From: Actinomycetes bacterium | GTDB taxonomy: Bacteria; Actinomycetota; Actinomycetes; Actinomycetales; Cellulomonadaceae | Assembly: GCA_021793675.1 (NCBI GenBank) | Contig: JAJYSG010000005.1 | Coordinates: 1-62,385 of the forward strand | Length of the DNA stretch: 62,385 nucleotides | Direction: 5' to 3' | Shown: in pieces, positions 12,426 to 22,510 of the stretch | Position numbering within the stretch: position 1 is the first letter of the stretch | Layout: each line of letters opens with the position of its first letter | Notes under the pieces: generated by a model | The model's input: only the letters and a program-made list of their open reading frames with translations | The model's database searches: none | What the model was told of the DNA's origin: nothing | Position numbers and translations under genes: made by a program

Positions 12426-13250
12426 ATGACCGACCCGACCCCGGACCCCGGCGTGGCCAGGCGGCGCAAGGGCAACGGCTACCGCCGCGGACCTGTGGTG
12501 CTGCGCGGCGCCCAGGTCCCGGCCACCACGTCCGACGAGCGCCTGCTGACGCGTGTGGACAAGGTGACCTGGCTGCACGACGACCCCTGGCGTGTCATGC
12601 GGATCACCAGCGAGTTCGTCGAGGGCTTCGGGGCACTGGCCGAGGTGGGACCAGCGGTCAGCGTGTTCGGCTCGGCCCGCATCCGCAAGGGCGACCCGGA
12701 GTACACGCTGGCGCGGCGGGTGTCCGCGGGGCTGGTCCGTGCCGGCTACGCGGTGATCACGGGCGGCGGACCGGGGATCATGGAGGCCGCCAACCGAGGT
12801 GCCGTGGAGGCGGGGGGCCTGTCGGTCGGCCTGGGCATCGAGCTGCCGCACGAGCAGGGGCTCAACAAGTGGGTGGACCTGGGCATCCACTTCCGGTACT
12901 TCTTCGCCCGCAAGACGATGTTCGTCAAGTACGCCGAGGGCTTCGTCGTGCTGCCCGGCGGCTTCGGGACGCTCGACGAGCTGTTCGAGTCCCTCACCCT
13001 GGTCCAGACCCAGAAGGTCAGGGGCTTTCCCATCGTGCTCGTCGGCACGCAGTTCTGGGGCGGTCTCATCGACTGGATCCGGGAGACCGTCGCCGAGCGT
13101 GGCCTCATCGCGGCCGGCGACATCGACCTGCTGCACCTGACGGACGACCCCGACGAGGCCGTGCGGATCGTCGTCGAGCGGGCCGCCGAGCTGCGCGCGC
13201 AGGAGCAGGCCGCGTCCGAGCGCTCCACCGAGGGTGGCGCCGGGTGGTGA
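12426..13250 (+). CDS. LOG family protein (TIGR00730, Rv1205 type)
   Basis: A 274-residue Rossmann-fold protein with both LOG signatures, GGGPGIMEAANRGAVEAGG and PGGFGTLDELFE. Members studied in detail are cytokinin-activating phosphoribohydrolases that cut nucleotide N-glycosidic bonds; many bacterial copies are mislabelled lysine decarboxylase. The roughly 60-residue N-terminal stretch before the fold is typical of the actinobacterial subgroup. TAGGCT lies 7 nt upstream of the ATG (leaderless). It sits between dapE and folP2 in the same order I recall from M. tuberculosis. Its substrate here is unknown. Confidence 0.85.
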   Translation: MTDPTPDPGVARRRKGNGYRRGPVVLRGAQVPATTSDERLLTRVDKVTWLHDDPWRVMRITSEFVEGFGALAEVGPAVSVFGSARIRKGDPEYTLARRVSAGLVRAGYAVITGGGPGIMEAANRGAVEAGGLSVGLGIELPHEQGLNKWVDLGIHFRYFFARKTMFVKYAEGFVVLPGGFGTLDELFESLTLVQTQKVRGFPIVLVGTQFWGGLIDWIRETVAERGLIAAGDIDLLHLTDDPDEAVRIVVERAAELRAQEQAASERSTEGGAGW

Positions 13251-13254
13251 CGGT

Positions 13255-14148
13255 GTGCTGAACGGGGTCCCCCTCGGTGCGCCACCGCTGCGGCTCCGTG
13301 GCCGCGTGCTGACCGGCCCGGTGGTGATGGCCGTGGTGAACCGCACCCCGGACTCGTTCTACGCGGCGGCGCGGCACGACGCGGAGGGCGCGCGGGACGC
13401 GATCGCGCGGGCGGCCGACGAGGGTGCACAGCTCGTCGACCTGGGCGGCGTGCGGGCGGGCCGGGGGCCCGAGGTGGGCGTGGCGGAGGAGATCGCGCGG
13501 ATCGTGCCGCTCGTCGCCCACGTCCGCGCCGCCCATCCCGACCTGCTCGTCAGCGTCGACACCTGGCGCGCGGACGTGGCGACGGCGGCGGCCGGCGAGG
13601 GTGCCGACCTCATCAACGACACGTGGGCCGGGCACGACGAACGGCTCGTCGAGGTCGCCGCCGAGCGCGGTCTCGGCGTCGTCGTGTCGCACACCGGCGG
13701 GGCGGCGCCGCGCACCGACCCGTTCCGCGTGCAGTACGGCGAGAGCCTGGACGGCGTGGTCGACGACGTCGTCGCCACCCTGTCCGCCGGCGCGGCCCGG
13801 GCGGTCGGGCTGGGCATCGACCCCGCGTCCGTGCTGCTGGACCCCACGCACGACTTCGGCAAGAACACCTGGCACTCGTTGCACCTGCTGCGGCGCACGG
13901 AGGCGCTCGTCGCCCTCGGCCACCCGGTGCTCATGGCGCTGTCGCGCAAGGACTTCGTCGGCGAGACCCTCGGGCTGCCGGTCGACGAGCGGCTCGAGGG
14001 CACGCTCGCGGCGACCGCCGTCGCCGCGTGGCTGGGCGCGCGCGTCTTCCGCGCGCACGACGTGGCGGCGACCCGGCGCGTGCTCGACATGGTGGCCAGC
14101 GTGCGCGGCGAGCGCGCCCCGGCGGCGGCGGTGCGGGGGCTGGCATGA
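13255..14148 (+). CDS. folP2: FolP2-type dihydropteroate synthase paralogue
   Basis: A 297-residue TIM-barrel protein of the DHPS superfamily. The first motif is altered to VVNRTPDSFYAAA, and the substrate loop reads DLGGVRAGRGPEV instead of the canonical GG-S/T-R-P-G sequence that binds the pterin and p-aminobenzoate. The remaining barrel (INDTWAG, HDFGKNTWHSLHLLRR, ALSRKDFVGETLG) closely matches M. tuberculosis FolP2 as I remember it; mycobacterial FolP2 is reported not to act as a DHPS. It therefore probably does not make folate. GTG chosen at 13255, just after the LOG stop; its stop overlaps the next start. Confidence 0.85.
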   Translation: MLNGVPLGAPPLRLRGRVLTGPVVMAVVNRTPDSFYAAARHDAEGARDAIARAADEGAQLVDLGGVRAGRGPEVGVAEEIARIVPLVAHVRAAHPDLLVSVDTWRADVATAAAGEGADLINDTWAGHDERLVEVAAERGLGVVVSHTGGAAPRTDPFRVQYGESLDGVVDDVVATLSAGAARAVGLGIDPASVLLDPTHDFGKNTWHSLHLLRRTEALVALGHPVLMALSRKDFVGETLGLPVDERLEGTLAATAVAAWLGARVFRAHDVAATRRVLDMVASVRGERAPAAAVRGLA

Positions 14149-15392
14149 GCGAGCTGGCCACCGACGAGCCGGCGGTGACGGCGCGCCGCCGGCTCGACCC
14201 ACGCGCCTGGCCCTGGTGGGGCCGCACGCTCGCGGTGTACGTCGTCAGCCGGCTGTTCACCGCCGTCGTCTTCCTCTGGGTGGCCGGGTACCAGAAGGCG
14301 AACGTCTGGACGTCGGCCCACCCGTCGTACTTCCCGTGGGTCGGGTTGATGTTCGACGGGTCGTGGTACAAGCAGATCGCGCTGCACGGCTACCCCGCGA
14401 CGGTCCCGGTCGACGCCACCGGCGCCGTGCAGCAGAACGCCTGGGCGTTCTTCCCGCTGTACCCGGTGCTGGCGCGCGGCGTCATGGTCGTCACGCGGTT
14501 GCCGTGGGACGTCGCGGCGCCGCTGCTGTCCACCGCCCTGGCGGCCGGCGCGATGCTGCTCGTGCACCGCGTGGTCGCCGAGGGGGCGCCGCGCGCGGTC
14601 GAGCGCTGGCCCGGGCTGCCGCTGGCGACCGTCGCGCTGGTCTGCGCCTTCCCCACGGCGCCGGTGCTGCAGACCGCGTACACCGAGGCGCTCGCGCTGC
14701 TGCTGGTGGCGGGCGCGCTGCTGGCGATCATCCGGAGGCGCTACGGCTGGGCGGCGCTCGTCATCGTGCTGCTGGGGCTGACCCGTGCGGTCGCGTTGCC
14801 GATGGCCGCCGTGGTCGTCGTGCACGCCGGCGTGCGCTGGTGGGACGCGCGCCACGGGCGTGACGAGATGCGTCCGCGCACGGCCGTGACGCTGACGCTG
14901 CTGGCAGTGCTGGCCGTCGCCTCGGGCTTCCTGTGGCCGGCGATCTGCGGCTGGTGGACCGGCGACCCGAGCGCCTACCTGCAGACGCAGGAGTCGTGGC
15001 GCGGCCTGCACTCCGTGCAGCCGTTCATCGGCTGGACGTACGTGCCGCAGTTCTGGTTCCACGGTTCGTGGCCGTTGGTCGTCATCCCGGCGTTCGCCTT
15101 CACGGCGGCGGTGATCCTGGCGCCCTCGGCCTTCCGGCTCGGCCGCGAGATGCACGCGTGGGGCGCCGCGTACGTCGTCTACATCGCCGGGGTCGTCGAG
15201 CCCGGCAGCAGCCTGGCACGGTTCCTGCTCCTCGCGTTCCCGCTCGGCGCCGCGACGGCGGGTGCCGTGGGCCGCAGTCGGCGGGGACGGGCGGCGTGGC
15301 TGGCGTTCGTCCTGCTGCTCATGCTCGGGCTCCAGGTGCTCTGGATCCGCGAGATGTGGCTGTTCAACCCGCAGGGCGACTGGCCGCCGTGA
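14145..15392 (+). CDS. Polytopic GT-C type mannosyltransferase-like membrane protein
   Basis: A 415-residue integral membrane protein with about nine hydrophobic segments. The pattern of a first helix, a periplasmic loop with FDGSWYKQIALHGYP, then FFPLYPVLARG, resembles PIG-V/GPI mannosyltransferase-II-like proteins of actinobacteria, which transfer mannose from a polyprenyl carrier outside the membrane. The D/E residue in the first loop is the usual place of the catalytic acid. It overlaps folP2 by 4 bp (ATGA). Substrate and product are not indicated. Confidence 0.7.
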   Translation: MSELATDEPAVTARRRLDPRAWPWWGRTLAVYVVSRLFTAVVFLWVAGYQKANVWTSAHPSYFPWVGLMFDGSWYKQIALHGYPATVPVDATGAVQQNAWAFFPLYPVLARGVMVVTRLPWDVAAPLLSTALAAGAMLLVHRVVAEGAPRAVERWPGLPLATVALVCAFPTAPVLQTAYTEALALLLVAGALLAIIRRRYGWAALVIVLLGLTRAVALPMAAVVVVHAGVRWWDARHGRDEMRPRTAVTLTLLAVLAVASGFLWPAICGWWTGDPSAYLQTQESWRGLHSVQPFIGWTYVPQFWFHGSWPLVVIPAFAFTAAVILAPSAFRLGREMHAWGAAYVVYIAGVVEPGSSLARFLLLAFPLGAATAGAVGRSRRGRAAWLAFVLLLMLGLQVLWIREMWLFNPQGDWPP

Positions 15393-15515
15393 CGGCCGGG
15401 GCGCCGGTGCCCGGAACCGACGCCCGGACCCGTGACGGCCCTGTGACCTAGAATGTTGCGCGGAACCCCGTTCGCCCACCCGGGCATCGGTGCGACAGTG
15501 AAGGAGAGGCCCCGC

Positions 15516-15683
15516 ATGGCCGCCATGAAGCCGAGGACCGGCGACGGACCGCTCGAGGTGACCAAGGAGGGTCGGGGCATCGTCATGCGGGTTCCGCTGG
15601 AGGGCGGTGGCCGCCTGGTCGTCGAGCTGTCCGCCACCGAGGCCACCGAGCTCGGCGAGGCCCTCACCTCTGCCGTCGGCTGA
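15516..15683 (+). CDS. DUF3117 small conserved protein (Rv1211 type)
   Basis: A 55-residue protein, MKPRTGDGPLEVTKEGRGIV followed by a short beta-rich LEGGGRLVVELSATEA segment, matching the highly conserved actinobacterial DUF3117 family. The start at 15516 has an AAGGAGAGG site 6 nt upstream; a possible earlier start at 15453 adds residues with no family character. A TAGAAT hexamer (15449-15454) could be its -10. Function is unknown. Its position before pepA repeats the mycobacterial order. Confidence 0.88.
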   Translation: MAAMKPRTGDGPLEVTKEGRGIVMRVPLEGGGRLVVELSATEATELGEALTSAVG

Positions 15684-15688
15684 CGAGG

Positions 15689-17269
15689 ATGGCCGCACCC
15701 GAGCTGCGGCACCGCACGCCGCCCACCGTCACGCTCTCCGGGGCCCCGCTCGCCGACACGCCCCTGCTGACCGACGGTTCGGTGCAGGCGGTCGCGGTGC
15801 CGGTGGCGCCTGCTCGTCCCGGCGACGACGGGCTCGTCCCCGGCGTGGGGACCGCCCAGGTCGCCGCCCGCTACGGCATCGACCTGGCCGAGCTCGCCGA
15901 GCGGGCCGGCATGGCCGGCGCCGCCGGTGAGGCGCACGTCGTCCACCTGCCGCGTCCCGCCGGTTCGGCCGTCCGGCTGCCGTGGAGCGGGCTGCCGCTG
16001 CGCATCGTGCTGGTCGGTATCGGCGACGGCGGGCCGGGTGCGCTGCGGCGGGCCGGTGCGGCACTGGCCCGGTCGGTGCGCGGCCTGAACGCCGTCGCCA
16101 CCACGCTGGGCGACGACGCCCGCGCCGACGCCTCGACCGTGGCCACCCTGACGCGCGCCGTCGTCGAGGGCTACCTGCTCGCGGCGTACCGGATGCCGTC
16201 CGTCGCGGCGTCCGACGAGCCGAAGCCGTCGGCCGACCTCGTGCTGCTCGGCCGCGACGGCCAGCGGACGGGCGCCGCCGTGGTCGCCGCGAAGATCGAT
16301 GCCGCGGCGACGTGGCTCGTGCGTGACCTGGCCAACACGCCGTCGAACGTCAAGACGCCGGAGTGGATGGCCGAGCGCGCGCGCCGGCTCGGCGGGGACG
16401 CCGGGCTGTCGGTCGAGGTGCTCGGGCCCACGGAGCTCGCCGCCCAGGGGTTCGGCGCGGTGCTCGCGGTCGGTGCCGGTTCGGCGTCGCCGCCCCGGCT
16501 CGTCGTGCTGCGCCACACGCCGCCCGAGCCGGGTGGCAAGCACGTCGTCATCGTCGGGAAGGGCATCACGTACGACACCGGCGGCCTGGACATCAAGCCG
16601 CGCGAGTCGATGATGACGATGAAGACCGACATGGCCGGCTCGGCGGTCGCGCTGGCCACGGTCGTCGGCGCCGCGCAGTCCCGGTCGATCCACCGCGTCA
16701 CCGCGGTGCTGCCGCTGGCGGAGAACCACTTCGGGGGCTCGTCGTACCGCCCGGGCGACGTGGTCACCACGTACGGCGGCACCACGGTCGAGGTGATGAA
16801 CACCGACGCCGAGGGGCGCATGGTGCTGGCCGACGGCCTGGCGTTCGCCGATGCGACGCTCGAGCCGGACGTGCTCATCGACGTCGCGACGCTCACCGGC
16901 GCCGCCCGCATCGGGCTGGGCACGGGCATCGGCGCGCTCTACGCCACGGACGACGAGCTCGCCGGGGCCCTGGTGGCGGCCGGCGACGCGTCGGGCGAGC
17001 GGGTGTGGCCGATGCCGCTCGTCGAGGACTACGCGCCCACCACCGACTCCGAGATCGCGGACGTGCGCCAGACCGCCAACGAGCCGAAGGTCGGCGCCGG
17101 CTCGGTGTTCGCGGCGCTCTTCCTGCGCCACTTCGTGGGGCAGCGCCGTTGGGCACACCTCGACATCGCCGGTCCCGCCCGCGCCACCACCGACAAGCAC
17201 GAGGTCACCGAGGGCGCCACCGGGTTCGGCGCACGGCTGCTGCTGCAGTACCTCGCCGACCTGCGCTGA
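15689..17269 (+). CDS. pepA: Leucyl aminopeptidase, M17 family
   Basis: A 526-residue cytoplasmic di-metal aminopeptidase releasing N-terminal residues from peptides. C-terminal catalytic domain motifs: GKGITYDTGGLDIKP (metal-binding Lys and Asp, from about residue 290), MKTDMAGSA (Asp) and NTDAEGRMVLADGL (about 371; Asp, Glu and catalytic Arg). TYDTGG replaces the more common TFDSGG. The N-terminal macro-like domain is less conserved. It starts 5 bp after the DUF3117 stop and is likely co-transcribed. Confidence 0.93.
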   Translation: MAAPELRHRTPPTVTLSGAPLADTPLLTDGSVQAVAVPVAPARPGDDGLVPGVGTAQVAARYGIDLAELAERAGMAGAAGEAHVVHLPRPAGSAVRLPWSGLPLRIVLVGIGDGGPGALRRAGAALARSVRGLNAVATTLGDDARADASTVATLTRAVVEGYLLAAYRMPSVAASDEPKPSADLVLLGRDGQRTGAAVVAAKIDAAATWLVRDLANTPSNVKTPEWMAERARRLGGDAGLSVEVLGPTELAAQGFGAVLAVGAGSASPPRLVVLRHTPPEPGGKHVVIVGKGITYDTGGLDIKPRESMMTMKTDMAGSAVALATVVGAAQSRSIHRVTAVLPLAENHFGGSSYRPGDVVTTYGGTTVEVMNTDAEGRMVLADGLAFADATLEPDVLIDVATLTGAARIGLGTGIGALYATDDELAGALVAAGDASGERVWPMPLVEDYAPTTDSEIADVRQTANEPKVGAGSVFAALFLRHFVGQRRWAHLDIAGPARATTDKHEVTEGATGFGARLLLQYLADLR

Positions 17270-17287
17270 GCGCGGGCGATCCGGCGG

Positions 17288-17920
17288 TCAGCGGCGGACG
17301 GCCACCAGCAGGCCGTCGCCGGTGGGCAGCAGCGCCGGGAGCAGGCGGTCGTCGTCGCGCACGGCGCGGCCGATCTCGCGGATCGTCGTGGTGACCTCGT
17401 CGCGCTTGGCCGGGTCGGCGACGCGGTCCTGCCACAGGGCGTCGTCGACGGCCAGCACCCCGCCGGGCCGCAGCAGCCGCACGGCCTGCTCGAGGTACGC
17501 GGGGTAGTGCTCCGGGTCGGCGTCGACGAGGACCAGGTCGTAGCCGTGGTCGGTGAGCCGGGGCAGCACGTCCAGCGCCCGGCCGGCGATGAGGCGGGTG
17601 CGCGTGGAGCGCACCCCCTCCTCGGCGAAGGCCTCGCGCGCCGCGCGCTGGTGCTCCACCTCGACGTCGATCGTCGTGAGCACCGCGTCCGGGGCCATGC
17701 CGCGCAGCAGGTAGAGGCCGCTGACCCCGGCGCCGGTGCCGATCTCGGCGACCGCACGGGCGGAGACGGTCGCGGCGAGCACGGAGAGGACCGCGCCGAC
17801 ACCGGGCGTGACGGGGGTGCAGCCGAGCTGGGACGCTCGCTCGCGCGCCCTGAGCAGAACGCCGTCCTCGGTGCCGAAGTCCTCGCAGTAGGCCCAGGAC
17901 TGGGCCTTGTCGGTGCTGAT
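17288..17920 (-). CDS. SAM-dependent O-methyltransferase (Rv1220c type), apparent ATC start
   Basis: A 210-residue class I methyltransferase of the catechol/caffeoyl-CoA type: [15 protein letters not shown] binds [22 protein letters not shown] is the acidic motif II and [13 protein letters not shown] the following strand. The natural N-terminus appears to be [15 protein letters not shown]; directly before it is a strong GGGAGG site 5 nt from ATC at 17920-17918. No in-frame ATG or GTG lies near this point; the nearest in-frame ATG, at 18022, adds 34 residues without family character and enters the sigE promoter. Convergent with pepA, divergent from sigE. Substrate unknown. Confidence 0.75.
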   Translation of the reverse strand: MSTDKAQSWAYCEDFGTEDGVLLRARERASQLGCTPVTPGVGAVLSVLAATVSARAVAEIGTGAGVSGLYLLRGMAPDAVLTTIDVEVEHQRAAREAFAEEGVRSTRTRLIAGRALDVLPRLTDHGYDLVLVDADPEHYPAYLEQAVRLLRPGGVLAVDDALWQDRVADPAKRDEVTTTIREIGRAVRDDDRLLPALLPTGDGLLVAVRR

Positions 17921-17978
17921 GGCGCCCTCCCGGGATCGGACCTGGTCACAGGGTATCGGTGCACCCGCCGGCCGGCGG

Positions 17979-18004
17979 GGAACCGGGGCCGTGCAGCGCT
18001 CGTT
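17979..18004 (+). promoter_or_regulatory. ECF-type promoter upstream of sigE (GGAAC-N17-CGTT)
   Basis: GGAAC at 17979-17983 and CGTT at 18001-18004 are separated by 17 nt, close to the -35/-10 pair used by SigE/SigR-like ECF factors. Transcription would start about 18010, leaving a leader of about 45 nt with an AGGAGA ribosome site before the sigE ATG. This suggests that SigE drives its own gene. Assigned by motif and position only. Confidence 0.6.
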
Positions 18005-18054
18005 CAGGCAGTGCTGGGACACTGGTGCGGAGACGTCCGAGGACAGGAGAACCG

Positions 18055-18624
18055 ATGACCGCGCAGCCCGCCGAGTGGCAGGCGCCGACGTGGGAGGAGA
18101 TCGTGCGCGAGCACTCCGCGCGCGTGTACCGGCTCGCCTACCGGCTGACGGGCAACCGCCACGACGCGGAGGACCTCACGCAGGAGACCTTCGTGCGGGT
18201 GTTCCGCTCGCTCGACTCCTACGTCCCGGGCACGTTCGAGGGCTGGCTGCACCGCATCACCACCAACCTGTTCCTCGACCAGGTGCGCCGCCGCAAGCGG
18301 ATCCGGATGGACGTCACCGGCGACGAGTCGGCGGCCTGGCCGTCGGTGGACGCGTTGTCGTCGCCGGAGCGCGCCTACGAGCACGGCAACCTCGACTCCG
18401 ACGTGCAGCGGGCGCTGGACGCGTTGCCGCCCGAGTACCGGGCCGCCGTGGTGCTGTGCGACATCGAGGGGCTGTCCTACGAGGAGATCGCCGTCACGCT
18501 CGGCATCAAGCTCGGGACGGTGCGCTCGCGCATCCACCGCGCACGCGCGCGGCTGCGCGAGTCGCTGGAGCACCGTCGGCCCGAACCGGCGCGCACCGGA
18601 GCGGACGACGAGGCGCGCGGATGA
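18055..18624 (+). CDS. sigE: ECF RNA polymerase sigma factor, SigE type
   Basis: A 189-residue ECF sigma factor. Region 2 is clear ([20 protein letters not shown], then [27 protein letters not shown] contacts the -10), as is region 4 ([18 protein letters not shown], a helix-turn-helix for the -35, followed by [14 protein letters not shown]). It should direct a cell-envelope stress regulon while held by the anti-sigma factor encoded immediately downstream, whose start overlaps its stop as ATGA. The sigE-rseA-tatB context matches M. tuberculosis SigE, although htrA, which sits between rseA and tatB there, is missing here. Confidence 0.92.
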   Translation: MTAQPAEWQAPTWEEIVREHSARVYRLAYRLTGNRHDAEDLTQETFVRVFRSLDSYVPGTFEGWLHRITTNLFLDQVRRRKRIRMDVTGDESAAWPSVDALSSPERAYEHGNLDSDVQRALDALPPEYRAAVVLCDIEGLSYEEIAVTLGIKLGTVRSRIHRARARLRESLEHRRPEPARTGADDEARG

Positions 18625-19535
18625 CGCACCTGGGGTCGTGGCTCAGCGCGCTCGCGGACGGTCAGCTGCCGCCCGACGAGACGGAGCGCGCCCTGGCGCA
18701 CGTCGCCACCTGCCCGCGCTGCGCCGACGAGCTGACGGCCGCCCGCGCGGCGCACCGCGCCCTGTCCGCGGCCGCGTCGGAGCCGATCGAGCCGGCACCC
18801 GACCTCACCGCCAGGCTGCTGTCGCTCGCGCCCGCCGGCACGCCCGCCCTGGCCGCGCACCCCGACCCGTTCGTGCCGACCACGCCTTTGCCCGGACGCT
18901 CGGCGGGCGTCCTGCTCGGTCGCTCCCGCGGCGTGCTGCGCACCGGTGCGCGCGGTACGCGGGCGGACGTCCCCGGTGGCGGCCACGCCGCGTCCCGCGT
19001 CGTCGTCGGCTCGGTCACCGGGATCGGGCTGGTGGCGGCGAGCCTGTTCGCGCTCGGTGCGCGCCCCGCCGTGGTGCCGTCGGCGCACCCCGGGCTCGCC
19101 CTCGACACGCTGGCCGAGGCCGCCACCGCGGCGCCGGTTACGTCGGCCGCCGTGGCGGGCTGGACGGTGCCGACGCTGCCCAGCGGCTGGTCGGTCACGG
19201 CGACGCGGTCCCACGCCTCCGCGGTCGAGGTCGACCTCAGCTGTGCCACGTCCACCGCCGTCGTCAGCGAGCGGCCGGGCCGGCTCGACGTCGCGGCGCT
19301 CGCCGGGCAGCCGACCCAGCAGGTGGGCGGCCGGACCGTCTACCTGCTCTCGTCGGAGCCCTGGCACGTCGCGTGGCAGGCCGACGGCGTCGTGGTCGAG
19401 GTCGTGGCGCCGGCCGCGGAACCCGACGTGGACAGCCTCGTCGCGGCCTTCCCGGCGGCGCCGTACGACGACGGGGTGCCGGCCCGGATCTCGCGCGGCT
19501 GGTCGGTCGTGGCCCACGCCCTCGCGGCGCCCTGA
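18621..19535 (+). CDS. rseA: Zinc-type anti-sigma factor with one membrane helix
   Basis: A 304-residue membrane protein. The N-terminal ZAS domain carries the H-x3-C-x2-C motif ([12 protein letters not shown]), which binds zinc and clamps the sigma factor. It is followed by an Ala/Pro/Arg-rich linker, one transmembrane helix ([20 protein letters not shown]) and an extracytoplasmic domain of about 150 residues. Release of SigE would need proteolysis or a redox change at the Cys pair. The large extracytoplasmic domain is longer than in mycobacterial RseA and could sense an envelope signal. Confidence 0.85.
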   Translation: MTHLGSWLSALADGQLPPDETERALAHVATCPRCADELTAARAAHRALSAAASEPIEPAPDLTARLLSLAPAGTPALAAHPDPFVPTTPLPGRSAGVLLGRSRGVLRTGARGTRADVPGGGHAASRVVVGSVTGIGLVAASLFALGARPAVVPSAHPGLALDTLAEAATAAPVTSAAVAGWTVPTLPSGWSVTATRSHASAVEVDLSCATSTAVVSERPGRLDVAALAGQPTQQVGGRTVYLLSSEPWHVAWQADGVVVEVVAPAAEPDVDSLVAAFPAAPYDDGVPARISRGWSVVAHALAAP

Positions 19536-19587
19536 CCGCCGCCGCCCCCCGCGTCGGGGCGCCCGAAGGGTGGGCTAGCCTGACCCG

Positions 19588-20979
<1,392 letters not shown>

Positions 20980-20980
<1 letters not shown>

Positions 20981-21552
20981 TGACGCTGCCCACACCGGGG
21001 CCCGACGAGGTGGTCATCGGGGTGGTGGTCACCGTGCCGGAGCCGCACGCCGGCCTGCTGGCCGCGGCCCGGCTGGCCAGCGGCGACCCGGAGGCGGCGA
21101 CGATCCCGCCGCACGTGACGCTCGTCGGTCCGGTGGTCGTCCCGCGGCACGCGCTGCCCGAGGTGGATGCCCACCTCGAGGCGGTCGCGGCGACGCACCG
21201 GCCGTTCGTCGTGCACCTGCGTGGCACCGGGACCTTCCGGCCGGTGTCGCCGGTGGTCTTCGTCGCGCTGGCCCGGGGGATCGCGGACTGCGAGCAGCTG
21301 GAGCTGGCCACCCGGCGCGGCCCGCTGGAGTGTCCGCTGCGGTTCCCGTACCACCCGCACGTCACCGTCGCCCAGGAGGTCGACGAGGACGCCCTGGACG
21401 CCGTCGAGAAGCAGCTCGGCGACTTCGACGGCACGTTCATCGTGACGACGCTCGACCGGTACGTGAACGACGAGGACGGCATGTGGCGTCCGGTGCGCAG
21501 CTTCGCCCTCACGGGTCACGGCGGCCGGGTGGCGGACGGCGGTCGCTCGTAG
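20980..21552 (+). CDS. 2'-5' RNA ligase family protein
   Basis: 190 residues with the two HxT motifs of the 2H phosphoesterase superfamily (PPHVTLVGP and YHPHVTVAQ), about 80 residues apart, which together form the active site for 2',3'-cyclic phosphate or 2'-5' linkage chemistry. The bacterial substrate is unknown; RNA repair or cyclic-nucleotide processing is inferred. Its start overlaps the trpS stop (TGATG), so a link to tRNA metabolism is possible but not shown. Confidence 0.85.
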
Positions 21553-21562
21553 GCTGACGAGG

Positions 21563-22510
21563 GTGCGTGCGCTGAGGGAACGCATCGACAAGGTGGCAGC
21601 CTGGTGGCGAGCGACGCGGGCCGCTCGCGCACTGGCGCGCTTCGGCTCGGCCGGTGGTGGTCTGCTGACCGGTGGCATCGCCTACTCGACGTTCTTCTCG
21701 ATCCTGGCGGCGCTGACGCTGGGCTGGAGCGTGTTCGCCGCGGTGCTGGGCGGCCACCACGCGTTGCGCACCCAGGTCGTCGATGCCCTGGACACCACGC
21801 TGCCGGGCCTGGTCGCGACCCCGGGCGGCCACGGGCTGATCAGCACCGACCAGATCCGGCTGTCGGCCGGAGTGTCGGTCGCGGGCGCCGTCGCCGTGGT
21901 GGCCCTGCTGCTCAGCGCCGTGTCCGCGGTGTCCGCCCTGCGTACCGCGGTGCGTGCCATGCTTGGGGCGCAGGACCGGCCGAACGTCGTCGTCGGCAAG
22001 CTGCACGAGCTCGTGGGCCTCGTCGGGATCGCGTTCTCGGTGCTGGTCTCCGCGGTGCTGACGCTCGCGCTGTCGACCATCACCGACCGGCTGGCGTCCT
22101 GGCTCGGCCACCCCGGGATGGCCGGCCCCGCGGTCCGGGTGCTCGGCATCGTCGTCTCGTTCCTCGTGGACGCGGCGACGTTCGTGCTCGTCGTTCGGGT
22201 GCTCGCGGGGCAGCGGCCGCCGCGCCGGGACCTGCTGGTCGGGGCCGCGATCGCCGGCGTGGGCCTCGGTGCGCTCCGGCTGCTCGGCACGTCCGTGGTG
22301 TCGGGCAGCATCCGCAGCTACCCGGTGCTGGCGCCGTTCGCCACCGTCGTGGTGCTGCTGGCCTGGGTCAACCTCATAGCGCGCATCGTGCTGACCGCGG
22401 CCGCCTGGACCGCGAACCCGCCGCCGGCGTCGCCGACCGCCCCCACCGGGCAGGGCGCGGCGGACGTGGACCGCGCGGCGGCCGGCGGCGACGAGGCCCG
22501 GCGTCAGTAG
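21563..22510 (+). CDS. YihY/BrkB family membrane protein
   Basis: A 315-residue polytopic protein with six predicted membrane segments and the family's early block AGGGLLTGGIAYSTFFSILA, ending in a short Ala/Pro-rich tail. The family was once called ribonuclease BN because of a mapping error; its real role (possibly transport) is unknown. TAGGCT (21550-21555) overlaps the upstream stop and lies 7 nt before the GTG, so it may have its own leaderless transcript. Convergent with sdhB: the two genes overlap by 7 bp at their stops. Confidence 0.85.
   Translation: MRALRERIDKVAAWWRATRAARALARFGSAGGGLLTGGIAYSTFFSILAALTLGWSVFAAVLGGHHALRTQVVDALDTTLPGLVATPGGHGLISTDQIRLSAGVSVAGAVAVVALLLSAVSAVSALRTAVRAMLGAQDRPNVVVGKLHELVGLVGIAFSVLVSAVLTLALSTITDRLASWLGHPGMAGPAVRVLGIVVSFLVDAATFVLVVRVLAGQRPPRRDLLVGAAIAGVGLGALRLLGTSVVSGSIRSYPVLAPFATVVVLLAWVNLIARIVLTAAAWTANPPPASPTAPTGQGAADVDRAAAGGDEARRQ

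Noticed and set aside
17920-18022. ATG at 18022 as start of the O-methyltransferase
   Set aside because: The added 34 residues (rich in Cys, Arg, Pro) show no family character, and the start would lie inside the sigE leader; the ribosome site points to 17920.
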